Under the pieces are notes generated by a model. That model saw only the letters and a program-made list of their open reading frames with translations, had not been told where the DNA came from and did no database searches. Shown one piece after another: positions 42,550-53,472 of a DNA stretch of 64,000 nucleotides; position 1 is the stretch's first letter; every line of letters starts with the position of its first letter. This DNA is from Flavobacterium lacustre (GTDB lineage Bacteria > Bacteroidota > Bacteroidia > Flavobacteriales > Flavobacteriaceae). Both the position numbers and the translations under genes were made by a program. The DNA lies in assembly GCF_027474525.2 (NCBI RefSeq), contig NZ_CP114882.2:2170001-2234000 (forward strand), given 5' to 3'.

Positions 42550-45378
42550 TTAAAGCCATTTTCTGGTAAAAAGATTAATTAATGTTTTAGGAGAAAAAGT
42601 AACAACAAAGCGTATTTTTTCATTATAATTCTTTTGTGCTATTTTCCATCCGTTATTTGAGTATACTGGGAAGTACAATTCAAAATAGTCTGTTACCAGA
42701 TTTAAACGCACACCGCTGTCATAAACAAATTTTTCATTTTGTTGTTTATTCTTCAACAAACCAATATCGCCGTAGACTTCGAGCCAATTCCAAATATTAA
42801 AACTGGCATTCAAAGTTGTCATCCATTGATTGGCGAAGGGAGTATTTAATTTAGATTTGAAACCGCCTTCTGCCTGAATGTATTGTTGGCTAAAAAAACC
42901 GGTACTTTCTGATCTTCCATAATAATTATAATCAAACATGTAATCTGTTGGTCGGTCTAATGCAAAGCTAAAATAATCAGAAGCAGTTTTATTGTATAAA
43001 AAACTCCCTGCATAGAACCGTAAATTAATCTGACGGTTATTTTCAAAGAGTTTTCTAAACTCCATTTCTGTAGCTATTTTTCCAAATTTACCCGAAATTT
43101 GGACTTCTGAATTAAAATTGAAATGATTGATGACTTCCGTTCTGGTGTTTACATATTTAAGGTTAAAAACCGAATAATTTTCGGCTGAATTATCAATTAT
43201 AAATTCGCTTTTTTCACGATTCACGACTACTTGACGCATGAGAATCAATTGTTTTCTATTGTCTCTAAAATTGCTTTCACGAATTCGTAATTGCACCATT
43301 GGATTGATTCTCATGTAAGAAGCATCTGGCGCATAATGAAAATATGAGCCCGAAACCGAATATCTTACATTAAAAAGGTTGCTGTTTCTGTAATTTTCGT
43401 TGACAACAAAAACCGCAGATCCCGATAAATTACTTGATTTTGTTGAATACGCCGGATTAATATCAAAAATAAAAGGCTTGTCTAAAATAGTTTTATTGTG
43501 GAGTCTTATTCCAGGAGAAAGTCCATCATAAAAATTATAAGTGAGTGTAGGAACATAAAGGACTTGGTTGTAATAGGGATCTTCTAAGTCTTTCATAAAG
43601 ACAAATTTCACCGGTCTGTTGTTGGGAAAAAAACCATCTAATTTTTTCCAGTTGTTTCTCAAATTGTATTCCGGTACTTCATTTTTATAATTCAAAACAA
43701 TTTTGTCAGCATTTTTTCGTGCCAATGTAAATGTACTGTCGCATTCTTCGATGTCTAACCATTGTTTAAAAACAACTGCACCTTTTTTGGTACCATAAAC
43801 CGGAATTGGAATCGGAGCGCCAGTTTTATTTTTTACAGAAAAAGTAATGCTGTCTTTTGTTCTGGTGACATCGGTAAATTTATAATCAATAATGTCACGA
43901 GAATCAATAATGGTAGTAAAAAACCAATTGATATCCTTAGTAGTATTTGATTTTAGCAGAGTTTCAAAATCAGTTCTTGACGTTTGTTGTGCCATATTCA
44001 GCGCATAAAATTGGCGAATACTCGTTGTGACTGCATTGTTTTGCAAGTATTGGTCTAAAAATCGAATGCTTAAACCAGCTCTGTATTTACTTGCAATTTG
44101 TTCGTTAAATTTAATTAATGCCGTTTTTGAACTTCCCAATGGTTGGTCCAGATTTTTTCGGGCCATAAGCATGTAAAAATAGCTGTATTGCTCATTAAAA
44201 TCTAAGTTGGTCAAATTATAGCTTTTTAATAAACCTATATTTGAGGCACTGCCAAGCATCTTGCTCTCCGGATGATGCTCTTCTATATATTTCATCATCG
44301 CATAGACTTGAATTCCATCATAAATCCAATTGTCTTTTCTAGGATCCAGACGCAGACTGTTTTTCAAATATATGTTCAAATAGGTTTTCAGGAATTTAAT
44401 TTCATACATAAATTCATCTGAAAACGGACTAATAAAAGAAGGCAGTTGATTCAACCCATAAAACGGATTTCGTTCATAATCTGCTTGCGAAACGACAATT
44501 TTTTCATGCGGGTATTTCCCAATTAAATCAGTAGCGAAATTTACGATTCGATCTACAACAATAGCCTTTTGAATATCATCTAATTTGTTGTTTTTCATGT
44601 TCGTCAGCACTTCGGTCGAACTGTTTTTGTAACTGTAAAAACTCAATTTTGGCTCTATAAAAAGACTGAAATCGGTTCTGTTTTTACCCGTTAATTGATA
44701 GGTAGAAAAAGATTTGCTTTGGGATTGTGGTCCGTGATTCAAATCAGTTGTTAGAGCAGTATTTCTAGGGATTTTTATGTCAATGTCAAAATCTGAAACC
44801 GCATTCGCAGCATCATCTAAATTATTGTTGCTGTAGGTAAGGAACGCATTATTTTCATAACGGGCAGGAGTGATGAACCAGTCTTTCAGATTCATTCCGC
44901 CTGCATCGGTGTAGCCGTATTTAGTAAATTTATCGCTCGGAACTTTGACCGTGTAGGTTAGATATAAAGTAATTTTTTGTTTTGGAGCTAGTTTTTCTCT
45001 CAATTCAACTTCAATATAATCCGGATTTTTTTTAGTTCTTTTCCAGTTCAGAAATAACTTGTTTGGAGCAATGATGGTCAGGTTTTTTGTACTTCCGCGC
45101 TCTTCTTCCTTGGCTAAATGAAATCCTCTGTAAAATTCATCAGAAAAACGTCTTCCCAAAGGCGTATTTTTATCGGAATAAGCATTGTTCCAATTATTTA
45201 AAATAATAGCCGTTAAAGAATCATTTGATTGATTAAAAAACGTGATTTCTTGTTGAATATTTAGTGTTTTATGCTCCAGATTCACTTCAACCGAAAGTTG
45301 GGAATGGTGCTGGGCAAACTGTTTTCCAGAAGCCAAAAAAACAAGAAAATAGAATGCTATTTTATAAATTGATTTCAA
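42550..45378 (-). CDS. M1 aminopeptidase-like protein without zinc motif, with C-terminal barrel-like domain
   Basis: The 942-residue exported protein has a signal peptide (to about residue 22). An N-terminal beta region resembles M1 peptidases (HHSQLSVEVNLEHKTLNIQQEITFFN). A helical catalytic-like domain (about 265-500) follows, where EIKFLKTYLNIYLKNS and WIYDGIQVYAMMKY stand where HExxH and the WxxEGxAxY helix would be. No HExxH occurs anywhere, so the domain is probably inactive as a protease. The last 330 residues are rich in aromatic amphipathic strands, like an outer-membrane barrel. Homologues in Flavobacteriia are usually called metalloproteases; this name should be treated with caution. 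Confidence 0.75.
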   Translation of the reverse strand: MKSIYKIAFYFLVFLASGKQFAQHHSQLSVEVNLEHKTLNIQQEITFFNQSNDSLTAIILNNWNNAYSDKNTPLGRRFSDEFYRGFHLAKEEERGSTKNLTIIAPNKLFLNWKRTKKNPDYIEVELREKLAPKQKITLYLTYTVKVPSDKFTKYGYTDAGGMNLKDWFITPARYENNAFLTYSNNNLDDAANAVSDFDIDIKIPRNTALTTDLNHGPQSQSKSFSTYQLTGKNRTDFSLFIEPKLSFYSYKNSSTEVLTNMKNNKLDDIQKAIVVDRIVNFATDLIGKYPHEKIVVSQADYERNPFYGLNQLPSFISPFSDEFMYEIKFLKTYLNIYLKNSLRLDPRKDNWIYDGIQVYAMMKYIEEHHPESKMLGSASNIGLLKSYNLTNLDFNEQYSYFYMLMARKNLDQPLGSSKTALIKFNEQIASKYRAGLSIRFLDQYLQNNAVTTSIRQFYALNMAQQTSRTDFETLLKSNTTKDINWFFTTIIDSRDIIDYKFTDVTRTKDSITFSVKNKTGAPIPIPVYGTKKGAVVFKQWLDIEECDSTFTLARKNADKIVLNYKNEVPEYNLRNNWKKLDGFFPNNRPVKFVFMKDLEDPYYNQVLYVPTLTYNFYDGLSPGIRLHNKTILDKPFIFDINPAYSTKSSNLSGSAVFVVNENYRNSNLFNVRYSVSGSYFHYAPDASYMRINPMVQLRIRESNFRDNRKQLILMRQVVVNREKSEFIIDNSAENYSVFNLKYVNTRTEVINHFNFNSEVQISGKFGKIATEMEFRKLFENNRQINLRFYAGSFLYNKTASDYFSFALDRPTDYMFDYNYYGRSESTGFFSQQYIQAEGGFKSKLNTPFANQWMTTLNASFNIWNWLEVYGDIGLLKNKQQNEKFVYDSGVRLNLVTDYFELYFPVYSNNGWKIAQKNYNEKIRFVVTFSPKTLINLFTRKWL

Positions 45379-45479
45379 TAAGTTGAATTTTAAAAACTAA
45401 AACCAATATACGTATTATTGCCTACAAAAAGAATAAAAATTACTCTTAAAACAGGTTTTATTTTAAACAGCTCAATCGT

Positions 45480-46208
45480 TTAGAAATTAGGACTTAAATC
45501 ATATTTTTTGTAGAATTTATCCAGAACAGCAACCACTTCGTCTTCGGTATCTACAATTTTAAATAAATCTAAATCTGTAGCGCTTACTGTTTGTTCTTTT
45601 TCAACCAAAACCGTTTTTATCCAAGAAACTAATCCGGACCAAAAATCAGTTCCAACTAAAATAATAGGGAATTTTCCAATTTTTTTCGTCTGAATCAAAG
45701 TGATGGCTTCAAACAATTCATCCATAGTTCCAAAACCGCCAGGCATCACAACAAATCCTTGTGAATACTTAACAAACATGACTTTTCGAACAAAAAAGTA
45801 ATCAAAATTCAGATTTTTGTCGTGGTCAATATAAGGGTTAAAATGCTGTTCAAAAGGCAACTCAATATTCAATCCCACCGAAGTTCCGCCCCCCAAATGA
45901 GCTCCTTTATTTCCGGCTTCCATAATCCCCGGACCACCGCCGGTAATCACGCCATAACCCGCTTTACTGATTTTGTAAGCAATTTTTTCGGCCAATAAAT
46001 AATAAAAATCTCCGGGTTTTATTCGCGCTGATCCAAAAATAGTCACACACGGTCCAATGCGTCCCATAGCTTCGTATCCATTGACAAACTCAGCCATAAT
46101 TTTAAAAATTGCCCAGCTGTCATTGGTCTTAATCTCATTCCAAGTTTTTTGTTTCAATCGGTCTTGAATGATTTTATCTTCATCATTATCAAAATCTTCT
46201 AATCTCAT
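45480..46208 (-). CDS. LOG family protein (nucleotide phosphoribohydrolase-like)
   Basis: The 242-residue Rossmann-fold protein has both LOG signatures, GGGPGIMEAGNKGA (90-103) and PGGFGTMDELFEA (156-168). LOG enzymes release the base from cytokinin-type or purine nucleoside 5'-monophosphates; older databases call them lysine decarboxylases, which is wrong. An N-terminal extension of about 50 residues precedes the usual start of the fold, as in the TIGR00730 group of longer bacterial proteins. It follows uvrA on the same strand across 151 bp that hold copy 3 of the structured element. Confidence 0.9.
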   Translation of the reverse strand: MRLEDFDNDEDKIIQDRLKQKTWNEIKTNDSWAIFKIMAEFVNGYEAMGRIGPCVTIFGSARIKPGDFYYLLAEKIAYKISKAGYGVITGGGPGIMEAGNKGAHLGGGTSVGLNIELPFEQHFNPYIDHDKNLNFDYFFVRKVMFVKYSQGFVVMPGGFGTMDELFEAITLIQTKKIGKFPIILVGTDFWSGLVSWIKTVLVEKEQTVSATDLDLFKIVDTEDEVVAVLDKFYKKYDLSPNF

Positions 46209-46222
46209 TTTTATCTTTTTTT

Positions 46223-46306
46223 GGAGCTATTTCCAGCTATCCGTTACAATCTTTTTAGTCCTGAAAAAATCAGAACTAAAAAGGATTTTCACTACTATCT
46301 GGGCTA
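46223..46306 (-). ncRNA. Dispersed structured intergenic element, copy 3
   Basis: Read on the minus strand, the element starts TAGCCCAGATAGTAGTGAAA and ends GCTGGAAATAGCTCC. A central hairpin has arms 46252-46264 and 46270-46282 (AGUUCUGA with UCAGGACU plus U5/A5). Outside the stem it is nearly identical to copy 1 at 11539-11620, including ATCCTTTTT before and AAAAAGATTGTAACG after the stem. It is in the same direction as uvrA and the LOG gene and lies between them. Confidence 0.6.
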
Positions 46307-46359
46307 GGGCATCCTGTTTTAATTCCACATTTTTATTAAAATTACATAAAGTAATGAAA

Positions 46360-49191
46360 CTAGAGTAATTCTTTTTTCAAAAACTGTGCTGTATAGCTTT
46401 TCTTGTTTTTTATAATTTCTTCAGGTGTTCCTTTGGCAACAAGTTGTCCACCGCCTTTTCCACCCTCAGGTCCAATGTCTATGATGTAATCCGCCAGTTT
46501 AATGACGTCCATATTATGTTCGATAATCAAAATTGTATTGCCTTTGTCTACCAGTTTATTAATCACCTCCATCAACACTCTGATATCTTCAAAATGCAGT
46601 CCGGTTGTAGGCTCATCCAAAATATAAAACGTATTTCCGGTATCTTTTTTAGACAATTCACCAGCCAGTTTTATTCGCTGCGCTTCACCACCCGAAAGCG
46701 TGGTACTTTGTTGTCCAAGTGTAATATAGCCCAGTCCAACATCCTGAATCGTTTTTACTTTTCGATAAATTTTCGGAATATTTTCAAAGAAAGGAACTGC
46801 TTCATCAACCGTCATATTCAACACATCCGAAATGGATTTTCCTTTATATCGAATTTCCAAAGTTTCTCTGTTAAAACGCTTACCCTGACAGGTTTCACAT
46901 TCTACATAAACATCTGGTAAAAAGTTCATTTCAATCGTTCGTACTCCGGAACCTTCACATGTTTCGCATCTTCCGCCTTTGACATTAAAACTGAAACGAC
47001 CCGCTTTATAACCTCGAATCATACTCTCCGAAGTCATTGTAAACAAGTTTCTAATTTCGGTGAAAACTTCAGTATAAGTTGCCGGATTTGAGCGTGGTGT
47101 TCTTCCAATCGGGCTTTGGTCTATATCAATTACTTTGTCAATATGTTCTAAACCTTCAATTTTTTTGTACGGTTTTGGAATTTTTACGCCATTAAAATAA
47201 TACGCATTCAAAATCGGATACAGCGTTTCATTAATCAAAGTCGACTTTCCACTTCCTGAAACTCCGGTCACGCAAATCATTTTGCCCAAAGGCAATTCAA
47301 TCGAAACATTTTTCAGGTTATTTCCCGTTGCTCCGGTAAGTTTTAGGGATTTTCCATTGCCTTCCCGACGTTTTTTTGGCACTTCAATTTTCATTTCGCC
47401 ATTCATGTACATCGCTGTGATGGTATGCGCTGCAAGGATTTCGGCCGGAGTTCCTTTACTGATGATTTCTCCGCCATATTTCCCCGCTTTTGGACCAATA
47501 TCAATCACATAATCCGCGCGTTCAATCATGTCTTTATCATGTTCTACCACAATGACAGAATTACCAATATCGCGCAATTGTTCCAGAGAATGAATCAATT
47601 TATCATTGTCCCTTTGGTGTAAACCAATACTCGGTTCATCCAAAATATATAAAACGCCAACTAATTGTGAACCAATTTGCGTCGCTAATCGTATGCGTTG
47701 TGCTTCACCGCCTGAAAGTGATTTTGAACTTCGGCTTAAAGCCAAATAATCTAAACCAACATTCATCAAGAAAGCCAATCGGTCTTTAATTTCTTTAATG
47801 ACTTCGGTAGCAATACGTTTTTGTTTATCGGATAAATGGTGGTCTAAATCCAGAAACCAAGCCGTCAAATCCGAAATGTCCATATCACATAATTCAGTAA
47901 TGCTTTTTTCGTTGATTTTAAAGAACATCGCTTCTTTTTTCAATCGGGAACCTTCGCAAACCGGACATTTTATTTCGTCCATAAATGCGGCAGCCCAACG
48001 TTTTATAGTTGTTGAACCACTTTCGTCATGTTGGTTTTTGATAAAATGCGAAATTCCTTCAAAATCAATTTTATATTCTCGGGCGACTCCCAAAGCGGTT
48101 GAATTGACAACAAACTTTTCTTTTCCGCCATTCAAAATCATTTCCATCGCTTCTTCCGAAATATTTTCAACTGCATCGGTTAATTTGAAGCCATATTTTT
48201 CGCCAATAATTTCTAATTGTTTAAAAATCCAAGACGATTTATATTCGCCCAAAGGAGCAAAACCGCCATTTTTTATAGTCAATTTTGGATTTGGAATAAT
48301 CTTTTTGATATTGATTTCATTCACCGTTCCTAAACCGTTGCAATGATCACAAGCACCTTTTGGGGAATTAAAAGAAAACAAATTGGGTTCCGGATTCTGA
48401 TACGAAATTCCTGTTGTTGGACACATTAAATTCCTACTGAAATAACGTACTTCGTCAGTATCTTGGTCTAAAACCATCAATACATTTTCGCCGTGATGCA
48501 TGGCAGTATTGATACTTTCGGATAATCGTTTTTCATTATCTGGCGTGTTTTCAATAAGCATTCGATCCACCACAATTTCGATATCGTGTGTTTTGTATCG
48601 GTCTAATTTCATCCCTGAAACCAAATCCTGAATACCGCCATTCACGCGAACTTTCAAAAATCCTTGTTTGGTAATTTGCTGAAAAAGTTCAGCATAATGT
48701 CCTTTTCTGGCGCGAATAACAGGCGCTAAAATATTGATGCGTTTTCCGATAAAATCCTGAATAATCAAATCCTTGATTTGCTCATCGGAATAGGAAACCA
48801 TTTTTTCGCCGGTATTATAACTATAAGCATCTGCACCACGGGCGTAAAGCAAACGAAGGAAATCGTAAATTTCAGTTATGGTACCAACAGTTGAGCGCGG
48901 ACTTTTGCTGGTTGTTTTTTGCTCAATGGCAATAACAGGGGAGAGTCCGTCAATTTTATCCACATCGGGCCGTTCTAAACCACCAAGAAATTGTCTCGCA
49001 TAAGCCGAGAAAGTTTCTACATAGCGGCGTTGTCCTTCGGCATAAATAGTGTCAAATGCCAGTGATGATTTTCCAGAACCCGAAAGTCCGGTAATCACAA
49101 CCAGTTTTTCACGAGGAATGGAAATGTCTATATTTTTAAGATTGTGTACTCGGGCACCTTGAACGTCAATCGTATTGTCTTTGTCTAACAT
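46360..49191 (-). CDS. uvrA: Excinuclease ABC subunit A
   Basis: UvrA finds bulky DNA lesions with UvrB and starts nucleotide excision repair. The 943-residue protein has two ABC ATPase modules (Walker [12 protein letters not shown] near 33 and [10 protein letters not shown] near 635) with signatures [14 protein letters not shown] and [14 protein letters not shown]. It also has the CxxC zinc modules ([16 protein letters not shown] with CETCQGK) and [16 protein letters not shown] Walker B sites. In the first zinc module one Cys of the first pair is missing (CPTTG), as I would expect for this group. A -7 box lies upstream. Confidence 0.98.
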   Translation of the reverse strand: MLDKDNTIDVQGARVHNLKNIDISIPREKLVVITGLSGSGKSSLAFDTIYAEGQRRYVETFSAYARQFLGGLERPDVDKIDGLSPVIAIEQKTTSKSPRSTVGTITEIYDFLRLLYARGADAYSYNTGEKMVSYSDEQIKDLIIQDFIGKRINILAPVIRARKGHYAELFQQITKQGFLKVRVNGGIQDLVSGMKLDRYKTHDIEIVVDRMLIENTPDNEKRLSESINTAMHHGENVLMVLDQDTDEVRYFSRNLMCPTTGISYQNPEPNLFSFNSPKGACDHCNGLGTVNEINIKKIIPNPKLTIKNGGFAPLGEYKSSWIFKQLEIIGEKYGFKLTDAVENISEEAMEMILNGGKEKFVVNSTALGVAREYKIDFEGISHFIKNQHDESGSTTIKRWAAAFMDEIKCPVCEGSRLKKEAMFFKINEKSITELCDMDISDLTAWFLDLDHHLSDKQKRIATEVIKEIKDRLAFLMNVGLDYLALSRSSKSLSGGEAQRIRLATQIGSQLVGVLYILDEPSIGLHQRDNDKLIHSLEQLRDIGNSVIVVEHDKDMIERADYVIDIGPKAGKYGGEIISKGTPAEILAAHTITAMYMNGEMKIEVPKKRREGNGKSLKLTGATGNNLKNVSIELPLGKMICVTGVSGSGKSTLINETLYPILNAYYFNGVKIPKPYKKIEGLEHIDKVIDIDQSPIGRTPRSNPATYTEVFTEIRNLFTMTSESMIRGYKAGRFSFNVKGGRCETCEGSGVRTIEMNFLPDVYVECETCQGKRFNRETLEIRYKGKSISDVLNMTVDEAVPFFENIPKIYRKVKTIQDVGLGYITLGQQSTTLSGGEAQRIKLAGELSKKDTGNTFYILDEPTTGLHFEDIRVLMEVINKLVDKGNTILIIEHNMDVIKLADYIIDIGPEGGKGGGQLVAKGTPEEIIKNKKSYTAQFLKKELL

Positions 49192-49207
49192 AATTTTTGC
49201 AAAAAAG

Positions 49208-49215
49208 CAAAGTTA
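49208..49215 (-). promoter_or_regulatory. -7 box upstream of uvrA
   Basis: The minus strand reads TAACTTTG, an exact TAnnTTTG match, 16 bp before the uvrA start codon. A TTG upstream leaves a 24-bp spacer, at the edge of the usual range. Confidence 0.5.
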
Positions 49216-49278
49216 CCATTTTGATTGATTCTTTCGGTACAACAGTTTAGAAGTTTATGTTAAAAGAAGTATTAAAAA

Positions 49279-51063
49279 TTATTCTATCGTCATTGATTTT
49301 AGTTTGGTTCTGTAGGCTTCCAGAGCTATAGATTTTGATATGAAACCAAAATATTTATCATTTTTGAGTACGGGTAAGAATGCTTTTCTTGATTTTTCAA
49401 ATTTGTTCATGACTAATTCCATGCTGTCATCCGGATGGATAATCTCAATTGGTTGAACCATTATTTCTTTGACCAATGTATATTTTACTCTGTAAGTATT
49501 GAATATAATTTCTCTGATATCATTAAAATGAACAATGCCCAACAACCTGTTTTCATCGTCTACAACGGCAAATATGACTTGGTTGGAATGCGAAATCAAA
49601 TCAACTAATTTTGTCAGGTTTTCATTTGGAGTGACTGTTAAATAATCCGTTTGGATAATCGAATTGGTGTCCAGAGTTGATAAGATATTTGTGTCTTTAT
49701 TACTGGTAAAAGCATGTCCTTTTTTGGCTAAGTTTTTAACATCCATTGAATGTTTTTCAAAGCGTTTAGAGATAGCAAAACTGATAGAAGAAACAATCAT
49801 CAGCGGAATCATCAAGCTGTAACCACCTGTAATTTCTGCAATAAGGAAAATAGCTGTCAAGGGTGCATGAAACAAACCGCTTAGGATTCCGGCCATTCCT
49901 ACCATTGTAAAATTACTGATTGGCAATTTTGTCAAACCAGTTAAGTTTAGAAATTTAGAAAAGAAAAAACCAACATACGATCCCAAAAACAGAGAAGGAG
50001 CAAAATTTCCTCCGTTTCCGCCACTACTTAATGTGATTCCTGTGGCAAACACTTTTACCATCATGGTACAACCCACAAAAAGTAAAAGTACCCAACTGTT
50101 ATTTCTGAAATCGCTGAATAAAGTGTTTTCTAATAATCGTCCCGGATCATTTTGCGATAATACTTTGATACTTTCGTACCCTTCTCCAAAAAGTGTTGGA
50201 AAAATAAAAATGAGAATTGCCAGAATTGAAGAACCGAATAATGCTTTTTTGTAAGGTCTGAGTTTTAAACGGCCAAAAAAATGTTCAACTCTTTGAAAAT
50301 TTCTGGAGTAATATATGGATATGATTCCTGTGAATAACCCCAATAAAATATAGAAAGGAATGTTGTGATAATCAAAGTTTTGTTGTTGTTTGAAAGACAA
50401 TAAAATTTCCTCGTCCAATAGAATTACCGAAACTAAAGCTCCTGTCGCTGCCGAAATCATAATTGGAGTAAATGCTGAAATACTGACATCAACCAATAAC
50501 ACTTCTATTGCAAATAATACCCCGGCAATTGGCGCATTAAAGGCGGCGGCAATCCCGGCGGCAACTCCACAACCAATGAGAAGCGTTCGGTCTTTATAGC
50601 TTAACTTATATTTTTGGGCATAATTAGATCCAAAAGCGGCGCCCGTAATTACAATAGGACTTTCTAAACCGGCAGAACCTCCTAAACCTACAGTAAGGGA
50701 ACTGGTAACGATTTGGGCATACATTTGCTTTTTTGGAATAATACTTGCTTTTTTGGCAACAGCATATAAAATCTGAGAAGTTCCTTTTTGAATTGTTCCT
50801 CCCAAAACGCGTTTGATGACCAAAACGGTGAGCAGAATACCGATTATGGGTAAAATACTATTCAGAAAACCCAGTTTCAAAATACCGCTGACATAAGTAG
50901 CAAAAGAAAATACCCAATGCGCAAAAGTTTTTAAAACAATTACAGCAAAAGCAGCAGAAATACCAACTAAAACAGCTGATAAAAATATAAACTGCTTTGG
51001 CGTTATTTTTGTTTGAGACCAAGCAATGATGCTTTCTAACTTGTAAATAAACTTTTTGAACAT
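49279..51063 (-). CDS. ClC-family chloride channel/transporter with CBS pair
   Basis: The 594-residue inner-membrane protein has the ClC core (about 20-440), including GLGGSAGLESPIVITGAAFGS in the anion-path helix, AAFNAPIAGVLFAIE and SSGGNGGNFAPSLFLGS. Two CBS domains follow (about 450-590), which bind adenine nucleotides. The usual GREGP is GLESP here, a form I associate with CBS-containing bacterial ClC proteins. Whether it is a channel or a chloride/proton exchanger is unclear. Confidence 0.92.
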   Translation of the reverse strand: MFKKFIYKLESIIAWSQTKITPKQFIFLSAVLVGISAAFAVIVLKTFAHWVFSFATYVSGILKLGFLNSILPIIGILLTVLVIKRVLGGTIQKGTSQILYAVAKKASIIPKKQMYAQIVTSSLTVGLGGSAGLESPIVITGAAFGSNYAQKYKLSYKDRTLLIGCGVAAGIAAAFNAPIAGVLFAIEVLLVDVSISAFTPIMISAATGALVSVILLDEEILLSFKQQQNFDYHNIPFYILLGLFTGIISIYYSRNFQRVEHFFGRLKLRPYKKALFGSSILAILIFIFPTLFGEGYESIKVLSQNDPGRLLENTLFSDFRNNSWVLLLFVGCTMMVKVFATGITLSSGGNGGNFAPSLFLGSYVGFFFSKFLNLTGLTKLPISNFTMVGMAGILSGLFHAPLTAIFLIAEITGGYSLMIPLMIVSSISFAISKRFEKHSMDVKNLAKKGHAFTSNKDTNILSTLDTNSIIQTDYLTVTPNENLTKLVDLISHSNQVIFAVVDDENRLLGIVHFNDIREIIFNTYRVKYTLVKEIMVQPIEIIHPDDSMELVMNKFEKSRKAFLPVLKNDKYFGFISKSIALEAYRTKLKSMTIE

Positions 51064-51102
51064 TTGTCTTTAATGAACGCGCTAAATTACTACTATATTA
51101 AT

Positions 51103-51771
51103 TTATCTGATATTTTTTAAAGCTTCTTTTTTACTCAATGGTTTTAAATCGCTGTTAAGAACAAAATTCCGAATCGCTTCGGGATTTGTTTTTGCATATT
51201 CGCGTAACGCCCAGCCAATTGCTTTTTGGATAAAAAATTCTTTCGAATCTTGGTGTTTTTTACAGATTTCTTTTAGTAAATCAAAATTGGTTTTCTCTTT
51301 ATAACCCAATTGAAATAAAATAGCACTTCGGTTCAACCACTTATTTTCTGAACAGGAAAAACCATCAATTACTGAATCAATTTCTGCGGGGAATTCCATT
51401 AAATATGTGCCCAACATGTATTTTGCAATCGTATCGACACTATCCCACCAAGAGTTGGTTATTATAAGTTTTTCAATAAATTCAATGTCTTTTTTAGTGT
51501 AATTTCCTTTGAGTTCTTTTATTAATATTTCAATGGCGCAATAATGAAATTCGCGTTCTTGTTTTGAATATAATGTTTCAGCAATTGCTCTTGCGTTTGC
51601 TGAAACTTCTATTTTGTTTTCTTTCCAAATTGCCGAGAAAATACGTCTCCGTTCGTCTGTTTTTATTCCAAAAAAAGGAAAATTATTCTTCATGTATTTT
51701 GACATGGCAAAAGCATTTTCCGGATTTTTATTTGCCGCAAAAGCGTTTTCTAAAGCAATTATAAAGTTCAT
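51103..51771 (-). CDS. DNA alkylation repair protein, AlkD-like
   Basis: The 222-residue all-helical HEAT-repeat protein matches the AlkD family of DNA glycosylases: MSKYMKNNFPFFGIKTDERRRIF, then the active-site helix IITNSWWDSVDTIAKYMLG with the catalytic Trp/Asp region, and FIQKAIGWALREYAKTNPEAIRNFV. Such enzymes remove positively charged N3- and N7-alkyl purines without flipping them. It starts 21 bp before the gamma-glutamyltransferase gene ends and may share its transcript. Confidence 0.9.
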   Translation of the reverse strand: MNFIIALENAFAANKNPENAFAMSKYMKNNFPFFGIKTDERRRIFSAIWKENKIEVSANARAIAETLYSKQEREFHYCAIEILIKELKGNYTKKDIEFIEKLIITNSWWDSVDTIAKYMLGTYLMEFPAEIDSVIDGFSCSENKWLNRSAILFQLGYKEKTNFDLLKEICKKHQDSKEFFIQKAIGWALREYAKTNPEAIRNFVLNSDLKPLSKKEALKNIR

Positions 51772-51792
51772 ACATTTTTATTTCAAACTGTT

Positions 51793-53472
51793 CTAAAATC
51801 CTACAGCAGTATCATCGCCTCTAAAATCTGCGCCACCTTCAATTTTTCCATTAGGTAAAACTAAAATAGCATCTACTTTCCCGATTACCGGAGTCGTTTT
51901 TTCGTTGATTATATATCCTTTTGATTTCAATGAATCAAAGGTTCTATTGTCAAAAGTATTGGGCTCAAAAGTGATTAAATCCGGTAGCCATTGATGATGA
52001 AAACGAGGAGCGTTTACTGCTTCCTGCATACTAAAACGATATTCATAAACATTTAAAATCGTTTGTAACACCGAAGTAATAATGGTTGAACCTCCCGGCG
52101 AACCAACAACCATAAATAATTTTCCGTTTTTTTCAACGATGGTTGGAGTCATCGAACTTAACATTCGTTTTTGTGGCGCAATGCTGTTGGCTTCGTTTCC
52201 TACAAGTCCAAACATATTGGGTTCTCCGGGTTTCGCACTAAAATCATCCATTTCATTATTTAGAAAAAAGCCCAATTCATTACAATAATATTTAGAACCA
52301 TAACCATCATTTATTGTCGTAGTGGCTGCAACTGAATTCCCAAATTGGTCTACGATTGAATAATGTGTCGTTTCGGTACTTTCGTTATAATTTACTTTAC
52401 CTTCCTTAATTTCCGATGATAATGTGGCTTTTTCAAAACTAAAATTAGACATGCGTTGTTTTAAATACGCATCATCCATTAATGCTTTTAGTGGAATTTT
52501 TACAAAATCAGGATCTCCTAAATAATAACTTCTGTCCGCATAGGCTCTCCTTTCGGCTTCTACAATAATTTGAATGGCTTCTGCTGAATTATGTCCCATT
52601 TTGGCTAAATCATAAAGGGCAATCATCTTCATAATCTCGGCCAGACAAATTCCACCGCTGCTGGGAGGAGGCATCGAAATTATTTTTAAATCTTTATAAT
52701 TGAAAGTCAAAGGCGTTCTCCATTTGGCTTCATATTTGGATAAATCTTTTCGGGTGATTATAGCTCCTTTTTGTTGCAAATACTTTACTAGTATTTTGGC
52801 TGTTTTTCCTTTATAAAATTCGTTTTTCCCTTTTTTTGAAATTCGTTTTAAAGTTTCAGCCAAAGCAGGATATTTGATGGTGTCATTTTGTTTAAAAACA
52901 GTAGCAAACAATGTTTTATCTCCGTTAACTTTGATGATTTCGGCTCTGTAATCATTTAGTCTTCGTTCTTGTCTTCGGGTAACAATAACTCCTTTTTCGG
53001 CTAATGCTATAACGGGTTTCAAAATTTCGGACATGGGTAAGGAACCTAATTTTTTATGTACTGCAAATACTCCGGCAATGGTTCCGGGAACTCCTATAGC
53101 AAGAGGAGATTCAGTGCTTTTACCCTTTATAACTTTTCCGTTTTGATCCAGAAACATATCTTTTGTGGCTGCCAAAGGTGCTTTTTCGCGATAATCTAAG
53201 GAACCAATTTCGCCATTTGCTTTGCGGTACACCATAAAACCGCCTCCGCCAATGTTTCCGGCATAGGGGTAGGCTACTGCCAAGGCTAATTCGGTAGCAA
53301 CCATGGCATCAAAGGCATTTCCACCTTTTTTCATGATTTCAACACCAATTTTTGAAGCTTCTTCTCGTGCCGAAACTACCATTGCTTTATCGGAAATTAA
53401 CCCGGTTTGTGCAATGGTTTTATTTGAAATTAGGAAAGTTAAAAAGCAAAGAATCAGCATTGTTTTTTTCAT
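51793..53472 (-). CDS. ggt: Gamma-glutamyltransferase
   Basis: Ggt is a periplasmic Ntn-hydrolase that removes or transfers gamma-glutamyl groups. The 559-residue precursor has a signal peptide (to about residue 21). The self-cleavage site lies in [17 protein letters not shown], with Thr368 as the new N-terminal nucleophile, and the VGSPGGSTI oxyanion motif follows. Glutathione is not expected in a bacillithiol organism, so the natural substrate may be external peptides. Its start overlaps the AcpH-like gene by 4 bp. Confidence 0.95.
   Translation of the reverse strand: MKKTMLILCFLTFLISNKTIAQTGLISDKAMVVSAREEASKIGVEIMKKGGNAFDAMVATELALAVAYPYAGNIGGGGFMVYRKANGEIGSLDYREKAPLAATKDMFLDQNGKVIKGKSTESPLAIGVPGTIAGVFAVHKKLGSLPMSEILKPVIALAEKGVIVTRRQERRLNDYRAEIIKVNGDKTLFATVFKQNDTIKYPALAETLKRISKKGKNEFYKGKTAKILVKYLQQKGAIITRKDLSKYEAKWRTPLTFNYKDLKIISMPPPSSGGICLAEIMKMIALYDLAKMGHNSAEAIQIIVEAERRAYADRSYYLGDPDFVKIPLKALMDDAYLKQRMSNFSFEKATLSSEIKEGKVNYNESTETTHYSIVDQFGNSVAATTTINDGYGSKYYCNELGFFLNNEMDDFSAKPGEPNMFGLVGNEANSIAPQKRMLSSMTPTIVEKNGKLFMVVGSPGGSTIITSVLQTILNVYEYRFSMQEAVNAPRFHHQWLPDLITFEPNTFDNRTFDSLKSKGYIINEKTTPVIGKVDAILVLPNGKIEGGADFRGDDTAVGF

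Noticed and set aside
42550..45378. HExxH zinc motif in the M1-like protein (HEKIV near the middle)
   Set aside because: The second His is absent and the segment lies before the expected catalytic helix.
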